Shown: piece after piece, positions 46,969 to 56,208 of the stretch
Numbering within the stretch: the stretch's first letter is position 1
Layout of the letters: each line of letters begins with the position of its first letter
NCBI RefSeq assembly: GCF_002077155.1
Contig: NZ_CP015027.1
Location: 124,001-188,000, forward strand
Length of the DNA stretch: 64,000 nt
Direction: 5' to 3'
Source: Sporosarcina sp. P33
Lineage (GTDB): Bacteria > Bacillota > Bacilli > Bacillales_A > Planococcaceae
The notes under the pieces: generated by a model
Database searches by the model: none
The model's input: only the letters and a program-made list of their open reading frames with translations
Told to the model about the DNA's origin: nothing
Made by a program: the position numbers and the translations under genes

Positions 46969-47038
46969 GTGGCCTTCATTCCTCCATTATCACTAGTTAT
47001 CCTGTTATCAGGACGTATATGTTCACGGGGGGTTGCGT

Positions 47039-48223
47039 CTAGCTGCGGGCTTTCCCGGCGGATCGGCCGATTTGTAAAGCCAGTACTAGCATAGCCACAA
47101 ATAAAAGAAGAAATACGAATAACGTGACCTGATGATTTGCTGTGTAATCATATAAAGAGGCAATCAGTAACGGCAAGATTCCCCCTATAATGAATCCCCC
47201 TGTCTGCATCATCGCCGTCCAGGAATTGGTCTCGTCTGCCGTTTCAGTCGCATCCATCGGCATCAGCAGACAAATCGGGAACAGCCCGCCGAGTGGAATC
47301 CCCATAATCAGTACACCGATTGCGAACCAAAGCGGATCTGCTGTCCACATCAAGCCGACCGAGAGAATGCCAAGGACGAGAATCGTCACCAATGCAGGTG
47401 TTCGGCTGTTAAACTTCTGCAGGATCACCGGGAATCCGATGTTCATGAAAATCTGCACGATGGTCATCATGCTGAGCAGTGTTCCTGCCTTCAAAAGTGT
47501 CATACCGTTCGCCGTCGCAATCGGTACAAGAAACGTCAGAACCGAAAAGAATAAGGCTGACTGAAGTCCAAAAAAGACGAGGAAGCTCCATGCCTTCGCA
47601 CTGCGCCACGGATTCACTCCGGTTTGCACCGGCTGCTTCGCCACTTGTTTTACTTCAATCGGATGTATTGCAGTGAATGTCCATGCGATGATCCCGACAA
47701 CTGCGAGAATGGCCCAGACTGCGAGTGCGGTCGTGTAGGAAGAACCGGCAGCTTCATACAGCACGCCAGTTAACCCTGTACTCAATGTCGCCCCCATCCC
47801 CATGCCGAATGAATAAATCCCGACCACGACAGCTACATGCTTTGGGAAATACTGTTTGATTAAAGCAGACAATAACGGCCCCATAACGGCAATTGTAATA
47901 CCTGCGACAAAGGCAGTCGCAAGCAGGACATTGAACGATGCAACAAAAAATCGGATGCCTGTTGCAGCTGCCAGCAGCAGTAACATGAAATACATGGTCT
48001 TATTGAGGCCGATCGCTTTATTCAGAACGGGTGCCAGCATGGCAAATACCCCCATGCAAATTACGGGAATGACAGTCAGCAGACTTACTTGCGTATTTGA
48101 AAGCGACAGATCATCGCGGATAATATCCAGCATGGGTCCTATCGAAGTGATCGCCGGACGCAAATTGAGAGTGACCATGAATATCGCAGCGATTAATAGA
48201 AGCTGAGTAGATCTCGAACGCAA
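47039..48223 (-). CDS. CynX/NimT-family MFS transporter
   Basis: A major facilitator of about 394 residues with 12 helices and the NLRPAITSIGPML signature of the CynX/NimT group (cyanate, nitroimidazole and related carriers). I place the start at TTG 48223, because AAAAAAGGAG lies eight bases before it; the in-frame ATG at 48244 has no ribosome site and itself precedes that AAGGAG. The substrate is unknown. It is divergent from ykpA. Confidence 0.82.
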   Translation of the reverse strand: MRSRSTQLLLIAAIFMVTLNLRPAITSIGPMLDIIRDDLSLSNTQVSLLTVIPVICMGVFAMLAPVLNKAIGLNKTMYFMLLLLAAATGIRFFVASFNVLLATAFVAGITIAVMGPLLSALIKQYFPKHVAVVVGIYSFGMGMGATLSTGLTGVLYEAAGSSYTTALAVWAILAVVGIIAWTFTAIHPIEVKQVAKQPVQTGVNPWRSAKAWSFLVFFGLQSALFFSVLTFLVPIATANGMTLLKAGTLLSMMTIVQIFMNIGFPVILQKFNSRTPALVTILVLGILSVGLMWTADPLWFAIGVLIMGIPLGGLFPICLLMPMDATETADETNSWTAMMQTGGFIIGGILPLLIASLYDYTANHQVTLFVFLLLFVAMLVLALQIGRSAGKARS

Positions 48224-48374
48224 TGCCAAAACTCCTTTTTTCATATGATATCGATATAATGACCGTCTCCAGTCTATCGTAAACCGAAATTGTAAACAGT
48301 GCCAGTTGAAATATTCCATTTCAATGAATTTTCATGTATACTAGGAGCATTGTGAAATTAGGAGGATTTAATAT

Positions 48375-49976
48375 ATGTTAGCAGTGAGTAATGTAAGTCT
48401 TCGTTTCGGCGACCGCAAGCTGTTTGAAGACGTAAATATACAATTCAATCCAGGCAATTGCTATGGATTAATTGGGGCAAACGGCGCGGGAAAATCAACT
48501 TTTATTAAAATTTTATCAGGTGAACTTGAACCGCAGACAGGTAATGTCATTTTAGGCAAAGATGAACGTCTGGCTGTATTAAGTCAGAACCACTTCGAAT
48601 TTGAAGAATATGAAGTGATGGAAACCGTCATCATGGGCCATAAGCGTCTGTATGAAGTGATGAAAGAGAAAGATGCAATCTATATGAAGGAAGACTTCTC
48701 TGATGAAGACGGTATGCGGGCCGCTGAACTTGAAGGTGAATTCGCAGAGATGGACGGATGGGAAGCTGAGTCTGAAGTATCTGTACTCCTCCAGGGACTC
48801 GGTGTTCCGGAAAGCCTGCATCATGCAAAAATGTCTGAACTTACCGGTTCTGACAAAGTAAAAGTATTGCTTGCACAAGCGTTATTCGGCAAGCCGGACG
48901 TATTGCTTCTGGATGAGCCGACGAACCACTTGGATATCAAAGCGATCCGCTGGCTGGAAGAATTCCTGATCAACTTTGAAAACACAGTAATCGTCGTTTC
49001 CCACGACCGTTATTTCCTGAACAAAGTATGTACACATATCGCAGACCTGGACTTCAGTAAAATCCAAATCTATGCCGGTAACTATGATTTCTGGTATGAG
49101 TCAAGCCAATTGGCATTGAAACTGTCGCAGGAGCAAAATAAGAAAAAAGAAGAAAAAGTGAAGGAATTACAGGCGTTTATCGCGCGTTTCAGTGCGAATG
49201 CTTCTAAATCCAAACAAGCGACATCCCGTAAAAAGACATTGGAAAAAATCGACTTGGATGATATTAAACCATCTTCTCGCCGCTATCCATTCGTCAACTT
49301 TACCATGGGGCGCGAGATCGGTAACGATGTCTTGACGATCAAAGACGTATCGAAAACAATAGATGGCAAAACATTTATTAAAGATGCATCGTTTACACTC
49401 GGCAAAGAAGATAAAGTAGTATTGCTTGGCAACCCGCTTGCGAAGTCTGCGCTGCTGGATATGCTGGCAGGAGAAACAGAACCGGATACAGGATCAATCA
49501 AATGGGGAGTGACGACAACACAGGCGTACTTCCCTATCGATAACTCCAAGTACTTCGAAGGATCTGAGTCCACGCTGGTTGAATGGCTTCGTCAGTATTC
49601 TCCAGAAGACGAAACGGAAACATTCCTGCGCGGATTCCTCGGCCGTATGCTATTCTCGGGTGAAGAAGTAAATAAGAAGCCAAGCGTGCTCTCAGGTGGA
49701 GAGAAAGTTCGCTGTATGCTGTCTAAAATGATGCTGACAAGTGCAAACGTATTGCTGCTGGATGAGCCGACAAACCACTTGGACCTAGAGTCTATCCAGG
49801 CGCTGAATAATGGTTTGATCGCATTCAAGGGCGCAATGGTCTTTACATCTCATGACCATCAGTTCATCCAGACCATCGCCAACCGTATTATCGAGATCCA
49901 TGATGACGGAACGATATTTGATAAGATGATGACGTACGATGAGTATTTAGAATTTAAAGGCCAGAAAGTTAAATAA
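48375..49976 (+). CDS. ykpA: ABC-F family ATPase YkpA
   Basis: A 533-residue soluble protein with two ABC ATPase domains joined by a helical linker (about 240-300), the ABC-F arrangement of ribosome-associated factors. Domain 1 has GANGAGKST and LLLDEPTNHLD. In domain 2 the Walker A is degenerate (LLGNPLAKSALL) but the signature LSGGEK and LLLDEPTNHLD remain. The match to B. subtilis YkpA is strong over the whole length. The start follows TTAGGAGG. Confidence 0.92.
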   Translation: MLAVSNVSLRFGDRKLFEDVNIQFNPGNCYGLIGANGAGKSTFIKILSGELEPQTGNVILGKDERLAVLSQNHFEFEEYEVMETVIMGHKRLYEVMKEKDAIYMKEDFSDEDGMRAAELEGEFAEMDGWEAESEVSVLLQGLGVPESLHHAKMSELTGSDKVKVLLAQALFGKPDVLLLDEPTNHLDIKAIRWLEEFLINFENTVIVVSHDRYFLNKVCTHIADLDFSKIQIYAGNYDFWYESSQLALKLSQEQNKKKEEKVKELQAFIARFSANASKSKQATSRKKTLEKIDLDDIKPSSRRYPFVNFTMGREIGNDVLTIKDVSKTIDGKTFIKDASFTLGKEDKVVLLGNPLAKSALLDMLAGETEPDTGSIKWGVTTTQAYFPIDNSKYFEGSESTLVEWLRQYSPEDETETFLRGFLGRMLFSGEEVNKKPSVLSGGEKVRCMLSKMMLTSANVLLLDEPTNHLDLESIQALNNGLIAFKGAMVFTSHDHQFIQTIANRIIEIHDDGTIFDKMMTYDEYLEFKGQKVK

Positions 49977-49987
49977 ACATTTGACAT

Positions 49988-50029
49988 AAGACTGCCTCAG
50001 AAGTTATTGCTTCTGAGGCAGTCTTTTTT
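49988..50029 (+). terminator. Intrinsic terminator of ykpA
   Basis: A 16-base stem (AAGACTGCCTCAGAAG, 49988-50003, with CTTCTGAGGCAGTCTT, 50010-50025) followed by a T-run. Confidence 0.93.
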
Positions 50030-50094
50030 GCTCATGTAAGTCATATGTGATGAACTTTATTAACGCGGAGAAACCGTTCATCTGCTTCTCTTTC

Positions 50095-50460
50095 TCATTG
50101 CCTTTTTTGCGAATAATTATCTTCCAGCGCTCTTTTAAGTAATGATACAGATCGATCCAGCTCGAACTTTATAGTATCTTTGTAAGCCTTCACTTTCTCC
50201 TTGTCACCTATGCGGTATATGTAAAGTGTCTGCATCTCCGTCCCCTGCTTGTGGATTGGATGTCTGACAATAAGACCGTCGTGAAGTAAATCATGCAGGG
50301 ATTTGTATATTTCAGATTTAGTTGGACGATATCCAAGGTCCCTGAAATGCTCCAGGAGGTCATCTAATATTTGCAGGCCATACAAGTTCCCTTCTTCTGC
50401 CTTATGGAGCATATAGAGCTTCAGAAAAGCTCTCTGACGAATTACAAATGTACTCTTCAT
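50095..50460 (-). CDS. rtp: Replication terminator protein (RTP) homologue
   Basis: A 121-residue winged-helix protein closely resembling B. subtilis RTP in length and motif order: FVIRQRAFLKLYML, YGLQILDDLLEHFRDLGY, PTKSEIYKSLHDLLHDGLI and the C-terminal dimerising helix KFELDRSVSLLKRALEDN. RTP dimers bind Ter sites and stop the replication fork helicase in one direction. The start is ATG at 50460 after AGGAGGAGG. A more general PadR-type regulator is the alternative, but the match runs end to end. Ter-like sites were not found by eye. Confidence 0.85.
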   Translation of the reverse strand: MKSTFVIRQRAFLKLYMLHKAEEGNLYGLQILDDLLEHFRDLGYRPTKSEIYKSLHDLLHDGLIVRHPIHKQGTEMQTLYIYRIGDKEKVKAYKDTIKFELDRSVSLLKRALEDNYSQKRQ

Positions 50461-50602
50461 CCATATTCCTCCTCCTTGATTGCTGTACGTGAGATAGTTA
50501 TAGTATAGCAAATTATGTTGTGCGAGGATTAGTCTAGTGAAGAAGGATTATTTGGAACCATGTTCATTATGAATAAATAAGAGTTTAAGTGACTACTTGA
50601 CC

Positions 50603-50623
50603 AAATATTTTTCAAAAATATTT
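50603..50623. promoter_or_regulatory. Perfect 21-base palindrome between rtp and a lipoprotein gene
   Basis: AAATATTTTT (50603-50612), C, AAAAATATTT (50614-50623). It lies in the 287-base divergent gap that contains the promoters of rtp (-) and the lipoprotein (+). It could be an operator; AT-rich composition makes chance symmetry less unlikely than for a mixed sequence. Confidence 0.45.
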
Positions 50624-50747
50624 CAATTCATTGTATTGGTTCTCGTAAAGTCCATTCCAAAACTGTGTACTGTCCATTGTTTTTTATAATTTATGAATGG
50701 TTATTTCTATTTGGGGAATAACACAAAATAAAAGGAGGTTTTTCACA

Positions 50748-51437
50748 ATGAAACGCAATCTTTGGTTTCTAATGGCTGCACTGTTGCTGGTGCTTGCTGG
50801 ATGTACTTCAAAGCCCGCGACGTCCATTGACGGCAAGACAGATGCTCCCGAGACGAATGTCAATGACACTTCCGATAAGCCGACGGAACAGGACGCAAAT
50901 GCAAATTCGGAGAAGACCGAAGTGTCTCTGCTTGATTACTTTCTCCCCGACGGTTCTGCTGCGCATTACAAGGGTGAAGGCAATGAATTCGCCGAGCTTG
51001 ATATTACGGTAGCAAGGCCTGCACAAGATTACGTCGTCATCCATGAAAATAATGGCGGTTCATTCGTCCAGAAAGTTTATAAACTCAACGGAGATGAAAT
51101 TCAAGTGCTTCAGGAAGAACATGCAGAATTGGATGCAGGGATTCCGACTACCGAAGAACTCAAGGCCATGGAGCCGATTCGTACGTATTTAAAAGGACCG
51201 ATCGAAGTGGGTACAACATTTGATGACTGGAAAATTGTTGAAATGAATGCTTCGGTTGAAACCCCTTATCAGCAATTTGAAGACGTAGTAGTAATCGAAC
51301 AAACTGAACAGGACTTCGTAAACAGAATTTACTTGGTAAAAGATTTTGGAGAAATTAAACGTGAATCCATCATGTCGATGGAAGGCGAAGAAGAGTTCGT
51401 GGTTACCTCTACACTGGAAACCGTCACACAGCCGTAA
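50748..51437 (+). CDS. Lipoprotein of unknown function
   Basis: A 229-residue lipoprotein (MKRNLWFLMAALLLVLAGC, lipidated Cys19) with a Ser/Thr/Asp/Asn-rich spacer (20-60) and a folded domain rich in Glu and Asp. The domain has pairs of strands such as VVIHENNGGSFVQKVYKL and VVVIEQTEQDFVNRIYLV. I do not recognise the family. The start is ATG at 50748 after AAAGGAGG. Confidence 0.8.
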   Translation: MKRNLWFLMAALLLVLAGCTSKPATSIDGKTDAPETNVNDTSDKPTEQDANANSEKTEVSLLDYFLPDGSAAHYKGEGNEFAELDITVARPAQDYVVIHENNGGSFVQKVYKLNGDEIQVLQEEHAELDAGIPTTEELKAMEPIRTYLKGPIEVGTTFDDWKIVEMNASVETPYQQFEDVVVIEQTEQDFVNRIYLVKDFGEIKRESIMSMEGEEEFVVTSTLETVTQP

Positions 51438-51461
51438 AAATAGAAGAATTTTTCCCATGCA

Positions 51462-51487
51462 AAAAGGCGCCGGGATGGGCGCCTTTT
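51462..51487. terminator. Bidirectional terminator between the lipoprotein gene and csp
   Basis: AAAAGGCGCC (51462-51471) with GGCGCCTTTT (51478-51487), symmetrical between two convergent genes. Confidence 0.85.
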
Positions 51488-51496
51488 CTTAGTGGA

Positions 51497-51697
51497 TTAT
51501 AGTTTCACAACGTTAGCTGCTTGTAAACCACGGTTACCTTCGACAACTTCAAATTCAACCTGCTGACCTTCGTCAAGAGATTTGAATCCTTCGCCTTGGA
51601 TAGCTGAGAAGTGTACGAAAATATCTTCTTCTCCGTCAACTTCGATAAAACCGAAGCCCTTTTCTGAGTTAAACCATTTTACTGTACCTTGTTTCAT
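51497..51697 (-). CDS. Cold-shock protein (CspA/CspB type)
   Basis: A 66-residue OB-fold RNA chaperone with both RNA-binding motifs, KGFGFIE (RNP1) and DIFVHFSAI (RNP2). It melts mRNA structure at low temperature. The start is ATG at 51697 after TGGAGG. The gene has a long structured 5' leader from a consensus promoter about 150 bases upstream. Confidence 0.96.
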   Translation of the reverse strand: MKQGTVKWFNSEKGFGFIEVDGEEDIFVHFSAIQGEGFKSLDEGQQVEFEVVEGNRGLQAANVVKL

Positions 51698-51879
51698 TCG
51701 ATTACCTCCAAAAATAAATAAGTACTTGTTAATACACGAACCTTTGCATAAAAAAAATTCACGTATTACAAAAGGTGCCGACGACGCCGATCACTTTTGT
51801 AATAGGTGAATCACTTAGCATACGGTCGTTCGATTAATTTACTTAAGAGTTAGTATACCATATTCATTTTAATTGTCAA
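51698..51879 (-). promoter_or_regulatory. csp promoter and attenuator-like leader
   Basis: On the - strand a consensus promoter TTGACA (51879-51874), 16 bases, TATACT (51857-51852) gives a leader of about 150 bases. The leader holds a hairpin of about 17 pairs (arms 51810-51792 and 51776-51758) followed directly by eight T (51757-51750), the form of an intrinsic terminator, about 50 bases before the ATG. Cold-shock mRNAs use structured leaders for thermoregulation; a terminator-like hairpin suggests premature termination relieved in the cold or by Csp itself. The mechanism is inferred. Confidence 0.7.
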
Positions 51880-51906
51880 TTAAAAATGTAAACAACATAC
51901 AGAAAG

Positions 51907-52203
51907 TTAGGACGATATATCAGGAATACCATCAACAAGCACGACTATTCCGTGATACAACTGAAGGTCTCCCTCGCAGCCGTCGCAATAATGTTTTTCA
52001 GATGTGGACCAGAATGCATGAAAACATCCTTTGCGTCTCTCATAATGCTCAAAATAGGATTCCATCTTCCCTGTCACTTCTTCAATATATGCTTCTGCAT
52101 CTGTTTTATTCGCAAATGTTTTGGATGAGACGGTATACTCTCTCCACTCTTCAAACATCCACCAAGGTTCAAAGTCTGCCTTCATGTACACTACTTCATA
52201 CAT
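51907..52203 (-). CDS. DUF1033 family protein
   Basis: A 98-residue protein with the DUF1033 pattern (YEVVYMKADFEPWWMFEEW near the start, CEGDLQLYHGIVVL near the end) and four Cys/His-rich positions (KGCFHAFW, HYCDGC). Function unknown. It has an AAAGGGGTG site and lies upstream of csp on the same strand, with the csp promoter downstream of its stop codon. Confidence 0.78.
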   Translation of the reverse strand: MYEVVYMKADFEPWWMFEEWREYTVSSKTFANKTDAEAYIEEVTGKMESYFEHYERRKGCFHAFWSTSEKHYCDGCEGDLQLYHGIVVLVDGIPDISS

Positions 52204-52438
52204 TTAGTATGCACCCCTTTTCGCTGCGCTATGCATGAATGATTGTAATTTTATCAAACAATACACATATAGCAAAGTAAAATGATTGACGCGGCCGTAA
52301 TATATGAGTTTTCGATGCATTTCGGCTATAATTAAAGCAGGCTCCGGTAATCTTACTGTTCACATGTTAAATGAAACTTTTTTGCTGTTAATCCGTATGT
52401 AGTATATAGAGTAAGAATGAAAGGTGGCCTGAACTGTA

Positions 52439-53098
52439 ATGAATCATATAAAAAACTTTCTGACACGGCATGCAATTATAGGCCCGACCAGTTTATTGAC
52501 TTGGGTGTTCCTTATAACCGGGACAAGCCTTGGCTTCCCCATCAGCTCATTAATCGGAATCGGCCTGTACGCAGGAGGCAATGTCGCCATAAAAGAACTG
52601 CAGTTACGCTCCAATCTTAAACAATTCGGGATGGCGCGCTCTGAATATAAGCACATAGAGCATCAAGTGAATGATTCAAAGCAAAAATTGAAAAAACTTT
52701 CAAGTATGTATGGTCAGGTCCGCTCCATTCAGGCATTCAGACAGGTATATGACATGTCTATGATGGCAAGACGGGTCATTAAAATTGTCCAGGCTAACCC
52801 GAGAAAGTTTTATCAAGTGGAAAGCTTTTTTTATGCACACTTAGATTCAGCTGTAGAATTAACTTCTAAGTACAGCCTTCTAGTCAACCAGCCGCTGAAG
52901 GATCAGGAGATTAAAGTGGCGCTGCAGCATACACGGGAAACGTTGTCTGACTTGAGTCTGGAAATGGAAAAGGATCTGCGCCATGCAGTGGCAACTGATC
53001 TGGAGCAGCTGCAAATGGAAATTGATTTCGTTGATATTACACTCAATAGGGATAAACCGCTGCTTGAATCGAAAGGGGAAAAATCTAATGACAGATAA
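52439..53098 (+). CDS. xpaC: XpaC family protein
   Basis: A 219-residue protein with two membrane-leaning segments at the N-terminus (about 12-48) and a helical, probably coiled-coil remainder (QVNDSKQKLKKLSSMYGQVRSI). It matches the XpaC (5-bromo-4-chloroindolyl phosphate hydrolysis) family. It overlaps the telA-like gene by 11 bases, the xpaC-yaaN pairing seen in B. subtilis. A TTGCTG-17-TATAGA promoter ending near 52410 is likely. Confidence 0.87.
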   Translation: MNHIKNFLTRHAIIGPTSLLTWVFLITGTSLGFPISSLIGIGLYAGGNVAIKELQLRSNLKQFGMARSEYKHIEHQVNDSKQKLKKLSSMYGQVRSIQAFRQVYDMSMMARRVIKIVQANPRKFYQVESFFYAHLDSAVELTSKYSLLVNQPLKDQEIKVALQHTRETLSDLSLEMEKDLRHAVATDLEQLQMEIDFVDITLNRDKPLLESKGEKSNDR

Positions 53099-54275
53099 AT
53101 ACACAGAAGAAAAAACGGTAGATGATCTGCTGGGCAATCCATTTGATATGGACGCGAGCCTGCTGCCGCAAGAAATGGAAAATACGCTATCTGACAGTAA
53201 AGCGGCTGTAAAATTAATCGACCGTCTGACACCTGAAGAGCAGGACAAAGCAAAGCAACTGGCTTCACAAATTCCTGTCGGCAACTATGAGTCCATTATT
53301 TCTTATGGCGCCAACGCACAGAATGAGCTGTCCCGCTTCTCGCATAAGATGCTTGACCATGTGCAAAGCAATGACATCGGCCCTGTCGGTGACGTGCTGA
53401 ATCAATTAATGTCCAAGCTTTCGGAAATTGACCCCGACGATTTGTCGGATAAAAAGAAATCCGGCTTGAGCCGGCTGTTTAACAAAGCAACACGTCCGGT
53501 TCAGGAAATACTGACACGCTATCAGAAACTGGGCACACAGATTGATAAGATCTCTGTCCAGCTTGAACATTCTAAAAAAGGTCTGATGGACGATGTCCGC
53601 ATGCTTGATAATTTATACGAACAGAATAAAACCTACTTCCAGGCGCTGAACGTCTATATCGCAGCTGCCGAATTGAAAGTGGAAGAAATTAATAATACAA
53701 TCATTCCTGAACTGCACAAAAAAGCACAGGAAGCCAATGACCAGATGATGGTTCAGGAAGTTAATGACATGGCACAATTCGTTGACCGTCTTGAAAAGCG
53801 TCTGTACGATTTGCAGCTGTCACGCCAGATCACGATCCAAAGCGCACCGCAGATCCGGATGATCCAGCAAACCAACCAGACACTCGCTGAGAAGATCCAA
53901 GCATCCATCATGACGGCTATTCCCCTGTGGAAGAACCAGATTGCCATTGCCTTGACACTGAACCGTCAGCAAAAGGCTGTGGAGTCACAGAAACTTGTGA
54001 CGAAAACAACAAATGACCTGCTCCTTCGCAACTCAGAGATGCTGAAAGTAAACAGCATTGAAACAGCAAAAGAAAATGAAAAAGGTATTATTGAAATTGA
54101 CACCTTGAAGAAGACACAGGAAAACCTGATACAGACAATTGAAGAAACATTGGTGATCCAGGCAGACGGCCGTGCTAAACGGAGAGAAGCGGAGCAGGAA
54201 ATCGCCCGCATGGAAGAAGATCTCAAAACACGTCTCCTGTCCGTATACGAAGAATCCAAAAACCGTCCCTCATAA
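53088..54275 (+). CDS. yaaN: TelA family protein YaaN
   Basis: A 395-residue, almost wholly helical protein of the TelA/KlaA family linked to resistance to toxic anions such as tellurite and to some cell-envelope antibiotics. The block QITIQSAPQIRMIQQTNQ and TAIPLWKNQIAIAL are family hallmarks. The start is ATG at 53088, inside the xpaC end, after AAAGGGGA. The pair probably acts at the membrane. Confidence 0.92.
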   Translation: MTDKYTEEKTVDDLLGNPFDMDASLLPQEMENTLSDSKAAVKLIDRLTPEEQDKAKQLASQIPVGNYESIISYGANAQNELSRFSHKMLDHVQSNDIGPVGDVLNQLMSKLSEIDPDDLSDKKKSGLSRLFNKATRPVQEILTRYQKLGTQIDKISVQLEHSKKGLMDDVRMLDNLYEQNKTYFQALNVYIAAAELKVEEINNTIIPELHKKAQEANDQMMVQEVNDMAQFVDRLEKRLYDLQLSRQITIQSAPQIRMIQQTNQTLAEKIQASIMTAIPLWKNQIAIALTLNRQQKAVESQKLVTKTTNDLLLRNSEMLKVNSIETAKENEKGIIEIDTLKKTQENLIQTIEETLVIQADGRAKRREAEQEIARMEEDLKTRLLSVYEESKNRPS

Positions 54276-54289
54276 GAGAGACGGTTTTT
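54259..54289 (+). terminator. Intrinsic terminator of xpaC-yaaN
   Basis: AAACCGTC plus CTC pairs with GAG plus GACGGTTT across the yaaN stop codon, followed by TTTTA. Confidence 0.82.
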
Positions 54290-54366
54290 AACTGCAATAA
54301 AAGACCAGTCATTGTTAGACGTGCAGTTACATTCTGTAAGTTCAAGACCCGGATGTGCGGTGAAAC

Positions 54367-54512
54367 TAAGAAAACACGTAATGAGCGGTTAGACGCCGTC
54401 TATGATCGCTTAATTATAGTTTATGAGCGATTCATCCATCGATATGATCTTTTAGAATGGAACATAGAGCGGCTGGACATTCACCATGATCGGTGCCAGT
54501 AAATTATGAGCG
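54367..54512 (-). repeat. Array 2 of the 21-base degenerate repeat (seven units)
   Basis: Read on the - strand, the core CG(C/A)TC(A/T)T or a near variant occurs seven times. On the + strand the reversed cores start at 54383, 54404, 54425, 54446, 54467, 54488 and 54508: five steps of 21 and one of 20. It occupies the gap between two convergent genes, in the opposite orientation to arrays 1 and 3. No coding potential. Confidence 0.85.
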
Positions 54513-54574
54513 TTATTCCATCACATCTTCCCACAGTTAATAGGAACCGCCTGTCCTTCCCTTTCTTCCAAATG

Positions 54575-54609
54575 AAAAAGAGACGAACCGTTTAAGAATC
54601 GCCTCTTTG
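54575..54609 (-). terminator. Terminator of the 65-residue gene
   Basis: AAAGAGGCGA and TCGTCTCTTT pair on the - strand with one mismatch, followed by TTC; it lies directly after the stop codon. Confidence 0.75.
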
Positions 54610-54612
54610 CTC

Positions 54613-54810
54613 TCATTCAAAATATGTTTTGTAATACCCGCCGACTTTTCCGGAATTATCTACTACAAAAATAAACTCTTCCGTTTCATTTTTCACTTCA
54701 TAGGACTTCCCCGCCGTCAGCATATGATTCACCACATACTTTTCTGCATCGGTATGCGTACAAGTCACCGTCTTTAGCGTCGGTGCATTCAGCCAATTTA
54801 AATAAGACAT
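54613..54810 (-). CDS. Small conserved protein of unknown function
   Basis: A 65-residue soluble protein (MSYLNWLNAPTLKTVTCTHT at the start; GKSYEVKNETEEFIFVVDN; GKVGGYYKTYFE at the end), like a small conserved Bacillales family, possibly DUF6501. Function unknown. It has a GGAAAGGAG site and its own terminator. Confidence 0.75.
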   Translation of the reverse strand: MSYLNWLNAPTLKTVTCTHTDAEKYVVNHMLTAGKSYEVKNETEEFIFVVDNSGKVGGYYKTYFE

Positions 54811-54840
54811 AAAATCTCTCCTTTCCTGGAAACGTTAAAG

Positions 54841-54874
54841 AACAAGCGGCCCGCTGATTAGCGGGCCGCTTGTT
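54841..54874 (-). terminator. Probable terminator of odhAB
   Basis: A 14-base perfect GC-rich stem (54841-54854 with 54861-54874) just after the odhB stop codon; the - strand continues TCTTTAAC, so the T-tract is weak. Confidence 0.7.
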
Positions 54875-54882
54875 TGTGTGAA

Positions 54883-56112
54883 TTAAGAACCTAGCAGAAG
54901 GTCTTCAGGGTTTTCAAGCAACTCTTTAACCATCTTCAAGAATCCTACTGAATCTTTACCATCAATTACACGGTGGTCATAAGAAAGTGCTACATACATC
55001 ATCGGACGAATTTCAATGTTGTCGCCAACAGCTACTGGACGCTTTTGAATAGTATGCATACCTAAGATTCCTACTTGAGTACCGTTAAGGATTGGAGTAG
55101 ACAATAGTGATCCGAATACTCCTCCGTTTGTAATTGTGAATGAACCGCCTGTCATATCAGCAATTGTCAATTTGTTGTCGCGTGCTTTTTTCGCGAGCTC
55201 ACCGATAGATGCTTCAATTTCAGCGAAGTTCTTACGGTCTGCGTCCACAACGTTTGGTACAACCAATCCGCCTTCAGTAGATACAGCAATACCGATATCG
55301 AAGTAGTTCTTCAATAGAATTTCATCGCCGTCGATTTCAGCGTTAACGTATGGGTATTTCTTCAATGCAGCAACTACTGCTTTCGTGAAGAACGACATGA
55401 AGCCCAGACGTACATCGTTTTGCTCGAAGAACTGATCTTTTTTGCGTGAACGAAGTGCCATTACGTTTGTCATATCGATTTCGTTAAACGTTGTAAGCAT
55501 TGCAGTGGATTGCTTTACTTCAAGCAAACGCTTTGCGATTGTCTGACGGCGGCGAGTCATTTTCTGACGAGTGATACGGCCGTCATCTTTTGCTTCTGCT
55601 GCAGCCGGTGCAGCTTTAGGTGCTGCAGGAGCCGGAGCGCTACCGTGTGCAGCTACGTCTTGCGCGCGTACACGGCCCATCGGATCAACCGGTGATACGT
55701 CTGCAAGATTAATGCCCTTTTCACGTGCAAGCTTACGTGCTGCCGGACTTGCAATAGTGCGGTCAGAAGAAGTTGTTTCTTCCGCTGCAGCAGCTGCTGG
55801 AGCAGGAGCTTCTTCTTTTTGCGCCGGAGCCGGTGCTGCCTCTGCAGCTTGTGGAGCTTGTTGTGCCGGTGCACCTGAACCTTCGCCTACAATCGCGATT
55901 ACTTGGCCAACTTCAACTGTGTCGCCTTCTGCAGCCAATAGTTCAGACAAAACGCCCGCTTCTTCTGAAATGACTTCGACGTTCACTTTATCTGTTTCCA
56001 ATTCAACGATGAATTCACCTTTATCCACGTTTTCACCGGGTTGTTTCAACCATTTTGCAATTGTACCTTCTGTAATCGATTCTGCTAGTTCAGGTACTCT
56101 GATCTCTGCCAC
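54883..56112 (-). CDS. odhB: Dihydrolipoyl succinyltransferase (2-oxoglutarate dehydrogenase E2)
   Basis: A 409-residue E2 with an N-terminal lipoyl domain (lipoylated Lys in [11 protein letters not shown], about residue 42), an Ala/Pro-rich linker, a peripheral-subunit-binding domain (about 115-155) and a catalytic domain with SYDHRVIDG near the C-terminus. It transfers succinyl groups to CoA in the TCA cycle. The start is GTG at 56112 after GAGGAGG. The E3 gene is not in the window, as usual in Bacillales. Confidence 0.96.
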   Translation of the reverse strand: MAEIRVPELAESITEGTIAKWLKQPGENVDKGEFIVELETDKVNVEVISEEAGVLSELLAAEGDTVEVGQVIAIVGEGSGAPAQQAPQAAEAAPAPAQKEEAPAPAAAAAEETTSSDRTIASPAARKLAREKGINLADVSPVDPMGRVRAQDVAAHGSAPAPAAPKAAPAAAEAKDDGRITRQKMTRRRQTIAKRLLEVKQSTAMLTTFNEIDMTNVMALRSRKKDQFFEQNDVRLGFMSFFTKAVVAALKKYPYVNAEIDGDEILLKNYFDIGIAVSTEGGLVVPNVVDADRKNFAEIEASIGELAKKARDNKLTIADMTGGSFTITNGGVFGSLLSTPILNGTQVGILGMHTIQKRPVAVGDNIEIRPMMYVALSYDHRVIDGKDSVGFLKMVKELLENPEDLLLGS

Positions 56113-56208
56113 AATAAATTCCTCCTCGTAGGTATACCGTTTTTAACGGATAGGCTACTTTGTATAAGTAGTTTTTTATTTAATTGTAAAGCTTCCTTAC
56201 TTGTTATA

